A stretch of DNA of 43,496 nucleotides from a virus. Numbering within the stretch: position 1 is the first letter of the stretch; each line of letters starts with the position of its first letter. A program made the position numbers and the translations under genes. The notes under the pieces are model-generated. The model did no database searches. It worked only from the letters and a program-made list of their open reading frames with translations, and was not told the origin of the DNA. Positions 34,518-41,451 of this stretch are shown here, in pieces. The stretch spans positions 1 to 43,496 of the IMG/VR virus record IMGVR_UViG_3300028829_002053. One strand, given 5' to 3'.

Positions 34518-34598
34518 ATATACAGTAATATTGCTTCTGATAATTTACTAGCAAACATACAAAAAGAAATTTCTAATATTGTTGAAAAACAAAATTAG
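34518..34598 (+). other. In-frame open extension after the portal stop
   Basis: Directly after the portal TAG the frame continues for 26 codons (starting IYSNIASDNLLANIQKEISN) to the next TAG. The peptide looks amphipathic and protein-like. There is no ATG. It could be a stop-codon readthrough tail, a decayed end of the portal gene or chance. Confidence 0.25.
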
Positions 34599-34650
34599 AT
34601 TATAAATCTGACTGGGGTAAGACCCATAAGATATCATCCAACATATTTTT

Positions 34651-34658
34651 AATAAATA
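34651..34658 (+). promoter_or_regulatory. Possible late promoter core before the 71-aa prohead gene
   Basis: TTAATAAATAACA contains AATAAATA, 28 nt before the ATG at 34687. It fits the pattern of the other late cores, but the region is very AT-rich. Confidence 0.4.
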
Positions 34659-34686
34659 ACATTAAGATAAAGGTAAATATTATATC

Positions 34687-34902
34687 ATGGACTTAAACGA
34701 TTTATTTGAAAAAAACCGCTATTCTGTAGAGGACGATAAAAGTACACTAATTATAGGTGATACTCGTAAAGTCAAGTTGACTTTAGAACAAATCAATAAA
34801 CTTAGACGTATTAAAGAAGCGAAGAAGTTTGAAGAGTATGAAAAACTACAGAAAGTTAAAGCACAATACGGTGCTCAAAAAGACGATAGTGGCGGTTTAT
34901 AA
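34687..34902 (+). CDS. Small conserved protein between portal and prohead genes (gp67/gp68 position)
   Basis: 71 aa, highly charged. A globular start (LFEKNRYSVEDDKSTLIIGD) is followed by a basic helix VKLTLEQINKLRRIKEAKKF and a coiled-coil-like end. In T4 the two genes between gp20 and gp21 encode small prohead-core proteins (gp67, 80 aa; gp68, 141 aa), and this gene holds one of these positions. I do not recognise its family with certainty. A prohead-core or assembly-chaperone role is an inference from position. Confidence 0.75.
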   Translation: MDLNDLFEKNRYSVEDDKSTLIIGDTRKVKLTLEQINKLRRIKEAKKFEEYEKLQKVKAQYGAQKDDSGGL

Positions 34903-34931
34903 GTCCTAGAATAGGTGCATTTTTTGGTATA

Positions 34932-34939
34932 TCTAAATA
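34932..34939 (+). promoter_or_regulatory. Weak late-promoter-like core before the acidic prohead gene
   Basis: TATCTAAATAAAAT has the CTAAATA form also seen at 38920 and 39794. It is about 100 nt before the next start, so support is weak. Confidence 0.3.
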
Positions 34940-35038
34940 AAATATCGAAAAACTGCTAATATTTCACCTTTTAGACCCCTTTTTTAACTATCTAATGTAA
35001 ATAATATTACCGATAACTATCCTAATAGGAGTATGAAT

Positions 35039-35809
35039 ATGAGCGATAAATGGAAACAACTTGTTGACTTGATTGTTAACGAGGAAGAGCAAAAAGCAAG
35101 TGATCTGTTTCACGAAATCGTTATTGAGAATTCACGTGAGATTTATGAAAATCTTATTTCTCAAGAAGATTTAGAAGAAGTATCACAAGACGAAGTGAAA
35201 GACTTTGAACAAGATATTAAAGCAGACGAAGAAGGCGTATCTGAAGAAGATGACGATATGGAAAATGCTAGTGATGAACTAGAAGCAGAAATGGGTATGG
35301 AAGAGCCAGCAGGCGACGAAGCACCAGCAGATGCAGATAGTGAAGAATTAGAAGACCGTGTTGTTGATTTAGAAGATAATATCGCTGAACTTCAAAAAGA
35401 ATTCGAAGAATTATTAAACAAAGAAGACGACGGTGATTCAGAAGAAGCACCTGCAGAAGAGCCAGAAATGGAAGAAGCAGTAGCAGAAACTGAAGAATCA
35501 GTTGAAGAAGCAAAATCAGAAGATGATGCCGAAGCAGTAGAAGAAGCAAAAACTGAAGAGTCTAAAGAAGACGAAGTTACAGAAGAAGCAGACGAAACTG
35601 TTGAAGAAGATGCTGAACAAGTTGAAGAAAGTAAACTTGAGAAGGCACCTGAGGCTGATAAGGCTGACCATGCAGATAACAAAACATCACCAATTGCTAA
35701 ACAGCAAAAAGGTGGTATGAAAGTTGCTAAAGGCGAAGAAGCAGGCGCTCCTACACCTAAATCAACAAGCATGGGCGGTACTACTAAACCGGACGTAAAG
35801 AAAGTATAA
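35039..35809 (+). CDS. Highly acidic prohead core / scaffold-associated protein
   Basis: 256 aa from the second ATG. AGGAG at 35027-35031 is 7 nt from this ATG but only 1 nt from the ATG at 35033, so the later start is preferred. The first ~50 residues (MSDKWKQLVDLIVNEEEQKA and so on) are helical. The rest is dominated by Glu/Asp, with a coiled-coil-like stretch (ELEDRVVDLEDNIAELQKEF) in the middle and a Lys/Gly/Pro/Thr-rich end. It holds the place of the acidic T4 prohead-core proteins gp67/gp68 between portal and protease, and is probably an internal core protein cut by gp21. Low complexity prevents a firm family call. Confidence 0.7.
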   Translation: MSDKWKQLVDLIVNEEEQKASDLFHEIVIENSREIYENLISQEDLEEVSQDEVKDFEQDIKADEEGVSEEDDDMENASDELEAEMGMEEPAGDEAPADADSEELEDRVVDLEDNIAELQKEFEELLNKEDDGDSEEAPAEEPEMEEAVAETEESVEEAKSEDDAEAVEEAKTEESKEDEVTEEADETVEEDAEQVEESKLEKAPEADKADHADNKTSPIAKQQKGGMKVAKGEEAGAPTPKSTSMGGTTKPDVKKV

Positions 35810-35837
35810 TAAAACTTTATTAAAGGAATAATTCAGA

Positions 35838-36473
35838 ATGAACTCAGTATACTTAAAAGAGAATCTAACGTTTGACCAAGCAAGAATGGTTACAGAAAGT
35901 GCAAACGACGGCAAGGACTTGTTCCTTAAAGGAATTTGTATTCAAGGTGGTGTGAAGAATCACAACCAACGACTTTACCCTGTTGATCAAATTGCAACTG
36001 CGGTTACTTCTCTTAACGAGCAAATTACTGAAGGTAACTCTGTTTTAGGAGAAGTAGATCATCCAGACGATTTAAAAATTAACTTGGATCGAGTTTGCCA
36101 CATGATTACTGAAATGTGGATGGATGGTCCAAATGGTTATGGTAAACTAAAAATTCTCCCAACACCGATGGGTCAACTGGTACGAACAATGCTAGAAAGC
36201 GGTGTCAAATTGGGAGTTTCAAGTCGCGGAAGCGGCGAAGTCAATGATGCAACCGGAGAGGTTAGCGGATTCGAAATCGTTACAGTAGACGTAGTCGCAC
36301 AGCCGAGTGCCCCTAATGCCTACCCAACTGCAATTTACGAAGGCTTATTGAACATGAAAAATGGTCATAAGATTTTGGGAATAGCGGCAGAGGCTAAAGA
36401 AGATACTCGTGTGCAAAAATTTTTAAAAGATGAGGTGGTAAACCTTATCAATGAACTTAAATTAAGGAGTTGA
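35838..36473 (+). CDS. 21: Prohead core protease gp21
   Basis: 211 aa (T4 gp21 has 212). Motifs fit the T4-type prohead serine protease: GEVDHPDDLK with H75, LGVSSRGSGE with the catalytic serine at S128/S129, and VTVDVVAQPSAPNAYP with D151. The protease is built into the prohead core, activates itself and trims scaffold and capsid proteins after (L/I)xE. AAGGA precedes the ATG. Its TGA overlaps the leader of gp22, whose ribosome site lies inside the gp21 end. Confidence 0.95.
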   Translation: MNSVYLKENLTFDQARMVTESANDGKDLFLKGICIQGGVKNHNQRLYPVDQIATAVTSLNEQITEGNSVLGEVDHPDDLKINLDRVCHMITEMWMDGPNGYGKLKILPTPMGQLVRTMLESGVKLGVSSRGSGEVNDATGEVSGFEIVTVDVVAQPSAPNAYPTAIYEGLLNMKNGHKILGIAAEAKEDTRVQKFLKDEVVNLINELKLRS

Positions 36474-36478
36474 CCAAA

Positions 36479-37570
36479 ATGTTTGACGCACTCAAACCAT
36501 TGCTAGATAGCGGTATAGTCAACGAGGAAACTAAGACTGAAATTCAAGAGGCTTGGGAAACCAAGTTAAATGAAACTAGGGAAGAGATCCGCGGTGAGTT
36601 ACGTGATGAATTTTCACGTCGTTATGAGCATGATAAAACCACTATGGTTGAGAGTCTTGACAAAATGGTGAATGAAAACTTAACTAAAGAACTTGAGAAG
36701 ATTGCAGAAGAACGCAAAGCACTAGAGGAAGACAGAGTTAAATTCAATGTAAAAATGAATGAAAACACTGATAAAGTTAAAAACTTTATGTTATCTAAAT
36801 TAGGTGCTGAATTAAGCGAACTGAACGAAGATCGTAAAGTTCAAGCAGAAACTCTTGATAAGTTACAAAAGTTTGTTGTAAAAGCTCTTGCAGAAGAGAT
36901 CGCAGAATTCCATAAAGATAAGGAAGCGGTTGTTGAAACTAGAGTTAAACTTGTTGCAGAAGGCAAGAAACAACTTTCAAAACTTAAAGAGACTTTCATT
37001 GAACGTTCAAGCAAATTAGTGAAGGATTCAGTCGTTAAGAATCTTAACAACGAGTTGACTCAACTTAAAGAAGATATTGAGACTGCACGTCAAAATAACT
37101 TCGGTCGCAAATTGTTCGAAACATTTGCTGGTGAGTTTGCAACATCACATTTGAATGAAAATTCAGAGATTAAAGAGTTGCAAAGTACAGTAGCAGAAGT
37201 TAAGAAACAACTTGATGAATCGAAAAAAGACGCAGAAACAAAATCAACTTTAGTTGAAAGCAAAGAAGCAGAAATTCGTAAAATCAACGATCGCATTGTC
37301 CGTGATCAAAAATTAAACGAAATGATGAACCCATTAAGCAAAGATCAGAAAACAGTTATGCAAGATTTACTTGAAAACGTGATTACTGATAAACTTGATG
37401 CAACATTTAACAAGTATTTGCCAGCAGTTCTTAAAAACGAAGTTAAAGCAGACAGTAAAAAGTCCGCTATAATGGAGTCAAAAGAAGTAACTGGTAATAA
37501 AAAAGAATCCGTAAACGCAGAAGATGAGGGCAATATCATTGAAATTAAGCGTCTAGCGGGACTAAACTAA
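36479..37570 (+). CDS. 22: Prohead core scaffolding protein gp22
   Basis: 363 aa from the ATG at 36479, chosen because AAGGAG at 36464-36469 is 9 nt upstream. An in-frame TTG at 36470 is a poorer start. The protein is almost entirely charged helix and coiled coil (repeats such as EELEKIAEERKALEEDRVKF), as expected for the T4 gp22 scaffold (269 aa in T4), on which the gp23 shell assembles before gp21 degrades the scaffold. It is in the conserved gp21-gp22-gp23 order. Identification rests mainly on position and composition. Confidence 0.85.
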   Translation: MFDALKPLLDSGIVNEETKTEIQEAWETKLNETREEIRGELRDEFSRRYEHDKTTMVESLDKMVNENLTKELEKIAEERKALEEDRVKFNVKMNENTDKVKNFMLSKLGAELSELNEDRKVQAETLDKLQKFVVKALAEEIAEFHKDKEAVVETRVKLVAEGKKQLSKLKETFIERSSKLVKDSVVKNLNNELTQLKEDIETARQNNFGRKLFETFAGEFATSHLNENSEIKELQSTVAEVKKQLDESKKDAETKSTLVESKEAEIRKINDRIVRDQKLNEMMNPLSKDQKTVMQDLLENVITDKLDATFNKYLPAVLKNEVKADSKKSAIMESKEVTGNKKESVNAEDEGNIIEIKRLAGLN

Positions 37571-37596
37571 AAATATATAATTAGGAGACTAAAAAA

Positions 37597-38844
37597 ATGT
37601 CTGATATTTTAGCAGAAGGTCGTTGGGACAATACTAAAGAAGCCCTTTTAGATGGTTTACAAGGTAATCGTCGCAAGACAATGTCTACTATCCTGGAAAA
37701 CACTAAACGCCACTTAACAGAAGCGGCAACTAGTGGCGCAACAGCGGCAGGTGGAGTAGCACAATTAAACAAAGTAATTTTACCCGTAATTAGACGTGTA
37801 ATGCCTACAGTTATCGCAAACGAAATTGTTGGTGTACAGCCTATGCAAGGTCCAATTGCTCAAATTCACACTTTAAGAGTTAAGTACAACTCTGCAAACA
37901 CTATTAACCCGGCAAACGGTGCTAACATTCAAGCAACAACGAATGATGGTACTAACTTAGGTGCTGGTGACGAGGCGTTAGGTCCAAAAGACATCGCGGC
38001 TGGTTATTCAGGTACTGAAAGTGCGGCAGGTGTTAAAGCGGCAGGTACAACAGCAAGTGGATACTTAGAAGGTATTCCAGGTAATACTCTTTCTATTGAA
38101 ATTCTACGTCAAACAGTAGAAGCTCAAACTAGAAGATTATCAGCTCGTTGGACTTTTGAAGCGGCACAAGATGCTCAATCACAACAAGGTATCGATGTAG
38201 AAGCAGAAATCATGGCGGCATTAGCCCAAGAGATTACTGCTGAGATCGACCAAGAAGTTCTTGCAAGTTTAAGAGCTTTAGCGACTGCTGGTTCAACGGC
38301 TTTCGGTGCAAACACTGAAGCATATGACCAAGCGGCAGTTAGTGGTACAGCGACATACGTGGGTGATGAACACGCGGCGTTGGCTGTAGCAATTAACAGA
38401 GTATCTAACAAAATCGCACAGAGAACAAGACGTGGCTCAGGTAACTGGGCTGTTGTTTCTCCAACTGCATTAACAATGTTACAAAGTGCATCAACTTCAG
38501 CGTTCGCAAGAACAACTGAAGGTACTTTTGAAGCACCAACAAATACTAAATTTGTAGGTACTTTAAACAGTGCAATGAAAATCTACGTTGACAGTTATGC
38601 GGCTGATACAGAAGCAGTTCTTGTTGGTTACAAAGGTAGTTCAGAAGCGGACGCGGCGGCATTCTATTGTCCTTACGTTCCACTAATGAGTTCAGGTGTA
38701 GTACTTGATCCAGCAACATTAGAGCCACTAGTAGGCTTTATGACACGTTACGGTTACAGTGAACTTTCACAAACTAATAGTTCACTTGGAAACGCGGCGG
38801 ATTACGTTGGTAGAGTAACTATTGCTAACCCAACATTTAGTTAA
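37597..38844 (+). CDS. 23: Major capsid protein gp23
   Basis: 415 aa, shorter than T4 gp23 (521) but typical of compact marine T4-like capsid proteins. HK97-fold family segments include LNKVILPVIRRVMPTVIANE, then IVGVQPMQGPIAQIHTLRVKY, QAQSQQ/AEIMAALAQEIT-type helices, and YCPYVPLMSSGVVLDP, then FMTRYGYSEL near the end. A gp21-type cleavage site LTE|A is at residues 40-43, which would remove a 42-residue N-terminal arm. The start has an AGGAG ribosome site 12 nt before the ATG. A strong terminator follows at 38891. Confidence 0.96.
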   Translation: MSDILAEGRWDNTKEALLDGLQGNRRKTMSTILENTKRHLTEAATSGATAAGGVAQLNKVILPVIRRVMPTVIANEIVGVQPMQGPIAQIHTLRVKYNSANTINPANGANIQATTNDGTNLGAGDEALGPKDIAAGYSGTESAAGVKAAGTTASGYLEGIPGNTLSIEILRQTVEAQTRRLSARWTFEAAQDAQSQQGIDVEAEIMAALAQEITAEIDQEVLASLRALATAGSTAFGANTEAYDQAAVSGTATYVGDEHAALAVAINRVSNKIAQRTRRGSGNWAVVSPTALTMLQSASTSAFARTTEGTFEAPTNTKFVGTLNSAMKIYVDSYAADTEAVLVGYKGSSEADAAAFYCPYVPLMSSGVVLDPATLEPLVGFMTRYGYSELSQTNSSLGNAADYVGRVTIANPTFS

Positions 38845-38890
38845 TAGATATCCTTTTTGGATATTATTGTTAACTAACTGAAACAATATT

Positions 38891-38918
38891 AGAAAGGCCC
38901 TTCGGGGCCTTTCTTTTT
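38891..38918 (+). terminator. Intrinsic terminator after gp23
   Basis: A perfect 10-bp stem AGAAAGGCCC/GGGCCTTTCT with a TTCG tetraloop at 38901-38904 is followed by TTTT. It is the classic rho-independent form and ends the head operon. Confidence 0.9.
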
Positions 38919-38919
38919 G

Positions 38920-38927
38920 ACTAAATA
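38920..38927 (+). promoter_or_regulatory. Late-promoter-like core after the gp23 terminator
   Basis: TGACTAAATAATT, with core ACTAAATA, lies just past the terminator and 77 nt before the 63-aa gene, giving that gene its own late start. Confidence 0.45.
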
Positions 38928-38939
38928 ATTTTACAACGT

Positions 38940-39003
38940 TCATCCTACGGGACGGAAGTAGCATAAGCGAAGGAACGCACCTAACTTTAACAAGGAGGGT
39001 GAT
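38940..39003 (+). promoter_or_regulatory. GC-richer purine-rich 5' leader of the 63-aa gene
   Basis: The leader holds CTACGGGACGGAAGTAGC, a GC-ATAA-GC turn, GAAGGAACGCACC and then AAGGAGGG before the ATG. It stands out from the AT-rich surroundings. GGAAG/GAAGG repeats suggest a folded leader or a strong translation signal. No known riboswitch was recognised. Confidence 0.4.
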
Positions 39004-39195
39004 ATGGACCGACACACACATATGCTTACAGCATATAGTAAACAGGCAGAGAAAAAACGCATAGAAAAAATACTTCAAAAAAGTAAATCAGAAGTAAATG
39101 TTAATGCAAATGGAACCTCTGGTTATACTGTTAAGTCTGGTGAAAATGCAGGTAAAATACTCAAGCATTTATCAGTTAAACATCATAACAAGTAA
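39004..39195 (+). CDS. Small basic hypothetical protein
   Basis: 63 aa beginning MDRHTHMLTAYSKQAEKKRI, rich in Lys and His (ending KHHNK). A very strong ribosome site (AAGGAGG) precedes the ATG. I do not recognise a family. A Lys/Ser-rich amphipathic helix (about 12-32) is followed by a short Gly/Asn-rich part. It has its own late-like promoter and sits between the gp23 terminator and the next late promoter, so it is probably expressed late, perhaps as a small head-associated or DNA-binding protein. Confidence 0.7.
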   Translation: MDRHTHMLTAYSKQAEKKRIEKILQKSKSEVNVNANGTSGYTVKSGENAGKILKHLSVKHHNK

Positions 39196-39198
39196 ACA

Positions 39199-39206
39199 TA
39201 TAAATA
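39199..39206 (+). promoter_or_regulatory. Canonical late promoter TATAAATA
   Basis: An exact T4 late element TATAAATA, 75 nt before the 150-aa gene. The leader then contains CTCACA-CTAA-TGTGAG (39213-39228) and a GGGGA/TCCTC pairing, then AAGGAG before the ATG. Confidence 0.75.
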
Positions 39207-39280
39207 GTATTGCTCACACTAATGTGAGTTTATGGGGAGCCATCCTCGTATTACATAGAACGTAACAAAGGAGAAATAAA

Positions 39281-39733
39281 ATGGGAAGACCAATAAACAA
39301 AAGATTTTTCGGCGTACCTACAGCAGGCGGCAACGAAATTAAAGTTAACTTTCATGACGGTTCAGGCGTTGTTGAAGGATATATCGCAAAACAACTAGGC
39401 AGTAAAAAGTTTTCAGTTAAAGCAACTGGAACACCAGGCACTGCATACATTCGTACACTAAAAACTGGTATTTTACCAGCGGCATTAACTGGTACAGATA
39501 TGATTATTTCTGTAAAAGGTGATGATGGTGAAACTTATGGTGTGTCTAAAATTGCTGGCAGAAAAGTTACACTAGCACAACCAAGTGCTACTGGCTCTAA
39601 CGCTTTAGACGGCAAATCAGTTGGATGGAACTTTACAGTTTCAGGTTCTGATGGAGCAGTACAGTTTGAAGAAGCAGGTGATGACGATACTGCGGCTGGT
39701 ACAGACGATACAGACTTCACAGAAGACGCTTAA
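39281..39733 (+). CDS. Conserved virion-associated protein (head decoration or structural candidate)
   Basis: 150 aa beginning MGRPINKRFFGVPTAGGNEI, followed by short beta-rich segments (YIAKQLGSKKFSVKATGTPG) and a very acidic, disordered C-terminus (about 128-150, Asp/Glu/Ala/Thr). The N-terminal pattern resembles abundant small structural proteins of marine T4-like phages. It stands alone between a canonical late promoter and a strong terminator, directly behind the capsid genes, which argues for high late expression of a particle component. The exact role is unknown. Confidence 0.75.
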   Translation: MGRPINKRFFGVPTAGGNEIKVNFHDGSGVVEGYIAKQLGSKKFSVKATGTPGTAYIRTLKTGILPAALTGTDMIISVKGDDGETYGVSKIAGRKVTLAQPSATGSNALDGKSVGWNFTVSGSDGAVQFEEAGDDDTAAGTDDTDFTEDA

Positions 39734-39751
39734 TCTTAGGCTAGAAGTATT

Positions 39752-39778
39752 AAAGTTGCCCTTCGGGGCAACTTTTCC
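39752..39778 (+). terminator. Intrinsic terminator after the 150-aa gene
   Basis: A perfect 10-bp stem AAAGTTGCCC/GGGCAACTTT with a TTCG tetraloop (39762-39765), followed by TTCC. It has the same UUCG design as the gp23 terminator. Confidence 0.85.
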
Positions 39779-39793
39779 TATTACATGATAAAG

Positions 39794-39801
39794 GCTAAAT
39801 A
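39794..39801 (+). promoter_or_regulatory. Late-promoter-like core before the 266-aa gene
   Basis: AGGCTAAATACACTA contains GCTAAATA, 22 nt before the ATG, immediately behind the terminator. No strong ribosome site is seen in the short leader. Confidence 0.5.
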
Positions 39802-39823
39802 CACTATATAAGGTTTAAATTGC

Positions 39824-40624
39824 ATGGCAAACACAGAAAAAAGAATTCTAGGTGATTATAAAATAACAACAGATGCTGGTAGTACTGGTAATGTTGCTAT
39901 TGATACACACACTTTAACAGTTGATGGGAATCTAGTAGTAACTGGGTCAAGCACAACAGTATCATCCACAAACACTTCTATAACAGATAACGTTATTGTT
40001 TTAAACAGTGGCGAGTCAGGTGCTGGAGTAACATCCGGAACTTCGGGCATAGAAATTGACAGAGGAACAGCAGATAATTCAACAATACATTTTGATGAAG
40101 CAAATGATGTATTTGATTTTAAAATTGGATCAAGTTTTGCTAAAGTTAGAGGAGCAACACCAGTAGGAGCAGACGACTTAACAACTAAAGATTATGTTGA
40201 TAACTTAATTGGTGGCGGTGGTGCAGTAGTTGATAAAATTAACGAAGGCGATTCTAAAGCAGAGATATTTGACGACGGAGTTGGGACTAGTAAATTTTTT
40301 ATTAACATAGATGGAACAGATGTATTAGAAGCCAATGCAACAAACTTTTCTTATGGAAACGTACAGATAAGTGGAAATACAGTTAGCAATACTGCAACTA
40401 ACGAAGATTTAATTTTAAGTACAACAGGTACAGGCGAAATAAACATAGTAGACGTTACTAAAATAACTGAACAAAGTTCAGACCCAACAGGTGAATCAGG
40501 CTTTACAAAAGTATATGCTAAAGCACCAGCATCAGGTGGCTCTGGTGTATTTGTAGCGAACATAAATACTACTGATGAATTAGTAACAAAATCAAAAGCA
40601 ATAGTTTTTGGATTAATATTTTAA
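39824..40624 (+). CDS. Virion structural / fibre-type protein
   Basis: 266 aa, beta-rich and poor in charged residues. The segment LTVDGNLVVTGSSTTVSSTN and then TSITDNVIVLNSGESGAG is a motif often seen in tail-fibre and structural proteins of marine T4-like phages. The middle (about 105-130) has AKVRGATPVGADDLTTKDYV, a common fibre motif around KDYVD. No catalytic motif is seen. It starts an operon of four fibre-like genes. A short fibre, head-fibre or neck-appendage role is possible. Confidence 0.75.
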   Translation: MANTEKRILGDYKITTDAGSTGNVAIDTHTLTVDGNLVVTGSSTTVSSTNTSITDNVIVLNSGESGAGVTSGTSGIEIDRGTADNSTIHFDEANDVFDFKIGSSFAKVRGATPVGADDLTTKDYVDNLIGGGGAVVDKINEGDSKAEIFDDGVGTSKFFINIDGTDVLEANATNFSYGNVQISGNTVSNTATNEDLILSTTGTGEINIVDVTKITEQSSDPTGESGFTKVYAKAPASGGSGVFVANINTTDELVTKSKAIVFGLIF

Positions 40625-40633
40625 GGTAAAGAC

Positions 40634-40942
40634 ATGGCAATAGCACAAGGACAAATAGGAACAACATCAACTACGATTTATACAAGTACGAATAATACAG
40701 CAATTACTGTTATATTCTTTTGTAATACAACAGCCAGTGATGCAACTCTGTCTCTTAATGTAGTACAAAGCGGTGGCACTTCTGGAGTAACAAATCAAAT
40801 AATTAAAGATTTAACAATACCAGCAGGTGACACATATATTATGAATGCTGAAAAAATGGTACTAGCGAATGCTGATACTATTCAAGCAATATCAGGTACT
40901 GCTTCGGCAATTACGGCTTCAGTTAGTTACGTGAGTATTTAA
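40634..40942 (+). CDS. Small beta-rich structural protein
   Basis: 102 aa, low in charge. Alternating beta strands (GTTSTTIYTSTNNTAITVIF, then ATLSLNVVQSGGTSGVTNQI, then DTIQAISGTASAITASVSYV) suggest a single beta-sandwich such as a fibre knob or decoration module. It lies 9 nt after the previous gene and 2 nt before the next, so it belongs to the same operon. It has no recognised family. Confidence 0.75.
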   Translation: MAIAQGQIGTTSTTIYTSTNNTAITVIFFCNTTASDATLSLNVVQSGGTSGVTNQIIKDLTIPAGDTYIMNAEKMVLANADTIQAISGTASAITASVSYVSI

Positions 40943-40944
40943 TT

Positions 40945-41373
40945 ATGGGTTTTCTATTAAAGAATCTTCAGGATAATTTTGCTAAAAAACCTGCTTCAGC
41001 AACACAACCAGCAACTGGTACAACTGCTGAAAGACCCGCTACACCTGCCGCAGGAGATTTTCGTTTTAATTCAGATACTAGTAAAGTTGAATATTACGAT
41101 AGTTCTGCTTGGAAAAATTTGTCACGTTCAGGTAACGCCTCAATTACAAAAACAACAGTAGTAACAGGTGACGGAACATCGACGGCTTTTACTAATTTCT
41201 TTGCATCAGCACCCGACGATGAAAACAACGTTATTGTTATTGTAGGAAACGTAATACAAGAACCTGATGCGGCATACACTATAAGTGGAAGAGATATTAC
41301 ATTTACAAGTCCCCCACCAAATACACATAGAATCTATGCTCTTGTAGGGTTTGACTCTACTGACATTGCTTAA
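40945..41373 (+). CDS. Virion structural protein with TGDG-type beta module
   Basis: 142 aa. The N-terminus has a Pro/Ala/Thr-rich linker (ATQPATGTTAERPATPAAGD), followed by FRFNSDTSKVEYYDSSAWKN, a small motif widespread in phage fibre proteins. Residues ~75-135 form a module of the type TGDGTSTAF...VIVIVGNVIQ...ITFTSPPP. The same module type occurs at least five times in the giant protein at the left end of the window. It probably attaches to or extends a fibre. It is the third gene of its operon; a late core follows before the next gene. Confidence 0.75.
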   Translation: MGFLLKNLQDNFAKKPASATQPATGTTAERPATPAAGDFRFNSDTSKVEYYDSSAWKNLSRSGNASITKTTVVTGDGTSTAFTNFFASAPDDENNVIVIVGNVIQEPDAAYTISGRDITFTSPPPNTHRIYALVGFDSTDIA

Positions 41374-41393
41374 TAACCTTTCTTTATCATTAG

Positions 41394-41401
41394 CATAAAT
41401 A
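41394..41401 (+). promoter_or_regulatory. Late promoter core before the PKD-repeat gene
   Basis: TAGCATAAATAGTTATA contains CATAAATA, 51 nt before the ATG. The leader includes a possible ACACC/GGTGT stem (41417-41440) and AGGAG 6 nt before the start. Confidence 0.55.
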
Positions 41402-41451
41402 GTTATATACCCAGGCACACCCGGGAATGAACAGTGGTGTAGGAGAATAAC

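Noticed and set aside
34903-34926. Small CCTA-GAA-TAGG hairpin followed by a T-run after the 71-aa gene, as terminator
   Set aside because: The stem is only 4 bp and separated from the T-run, too weak to call.
35268-35772. Leftward Leu/Ser-rich open frames opposite the acidic prohead gene
   Set aside because: They are the antisense image of Glu/Asp-rich codons and lack ribosome sites.
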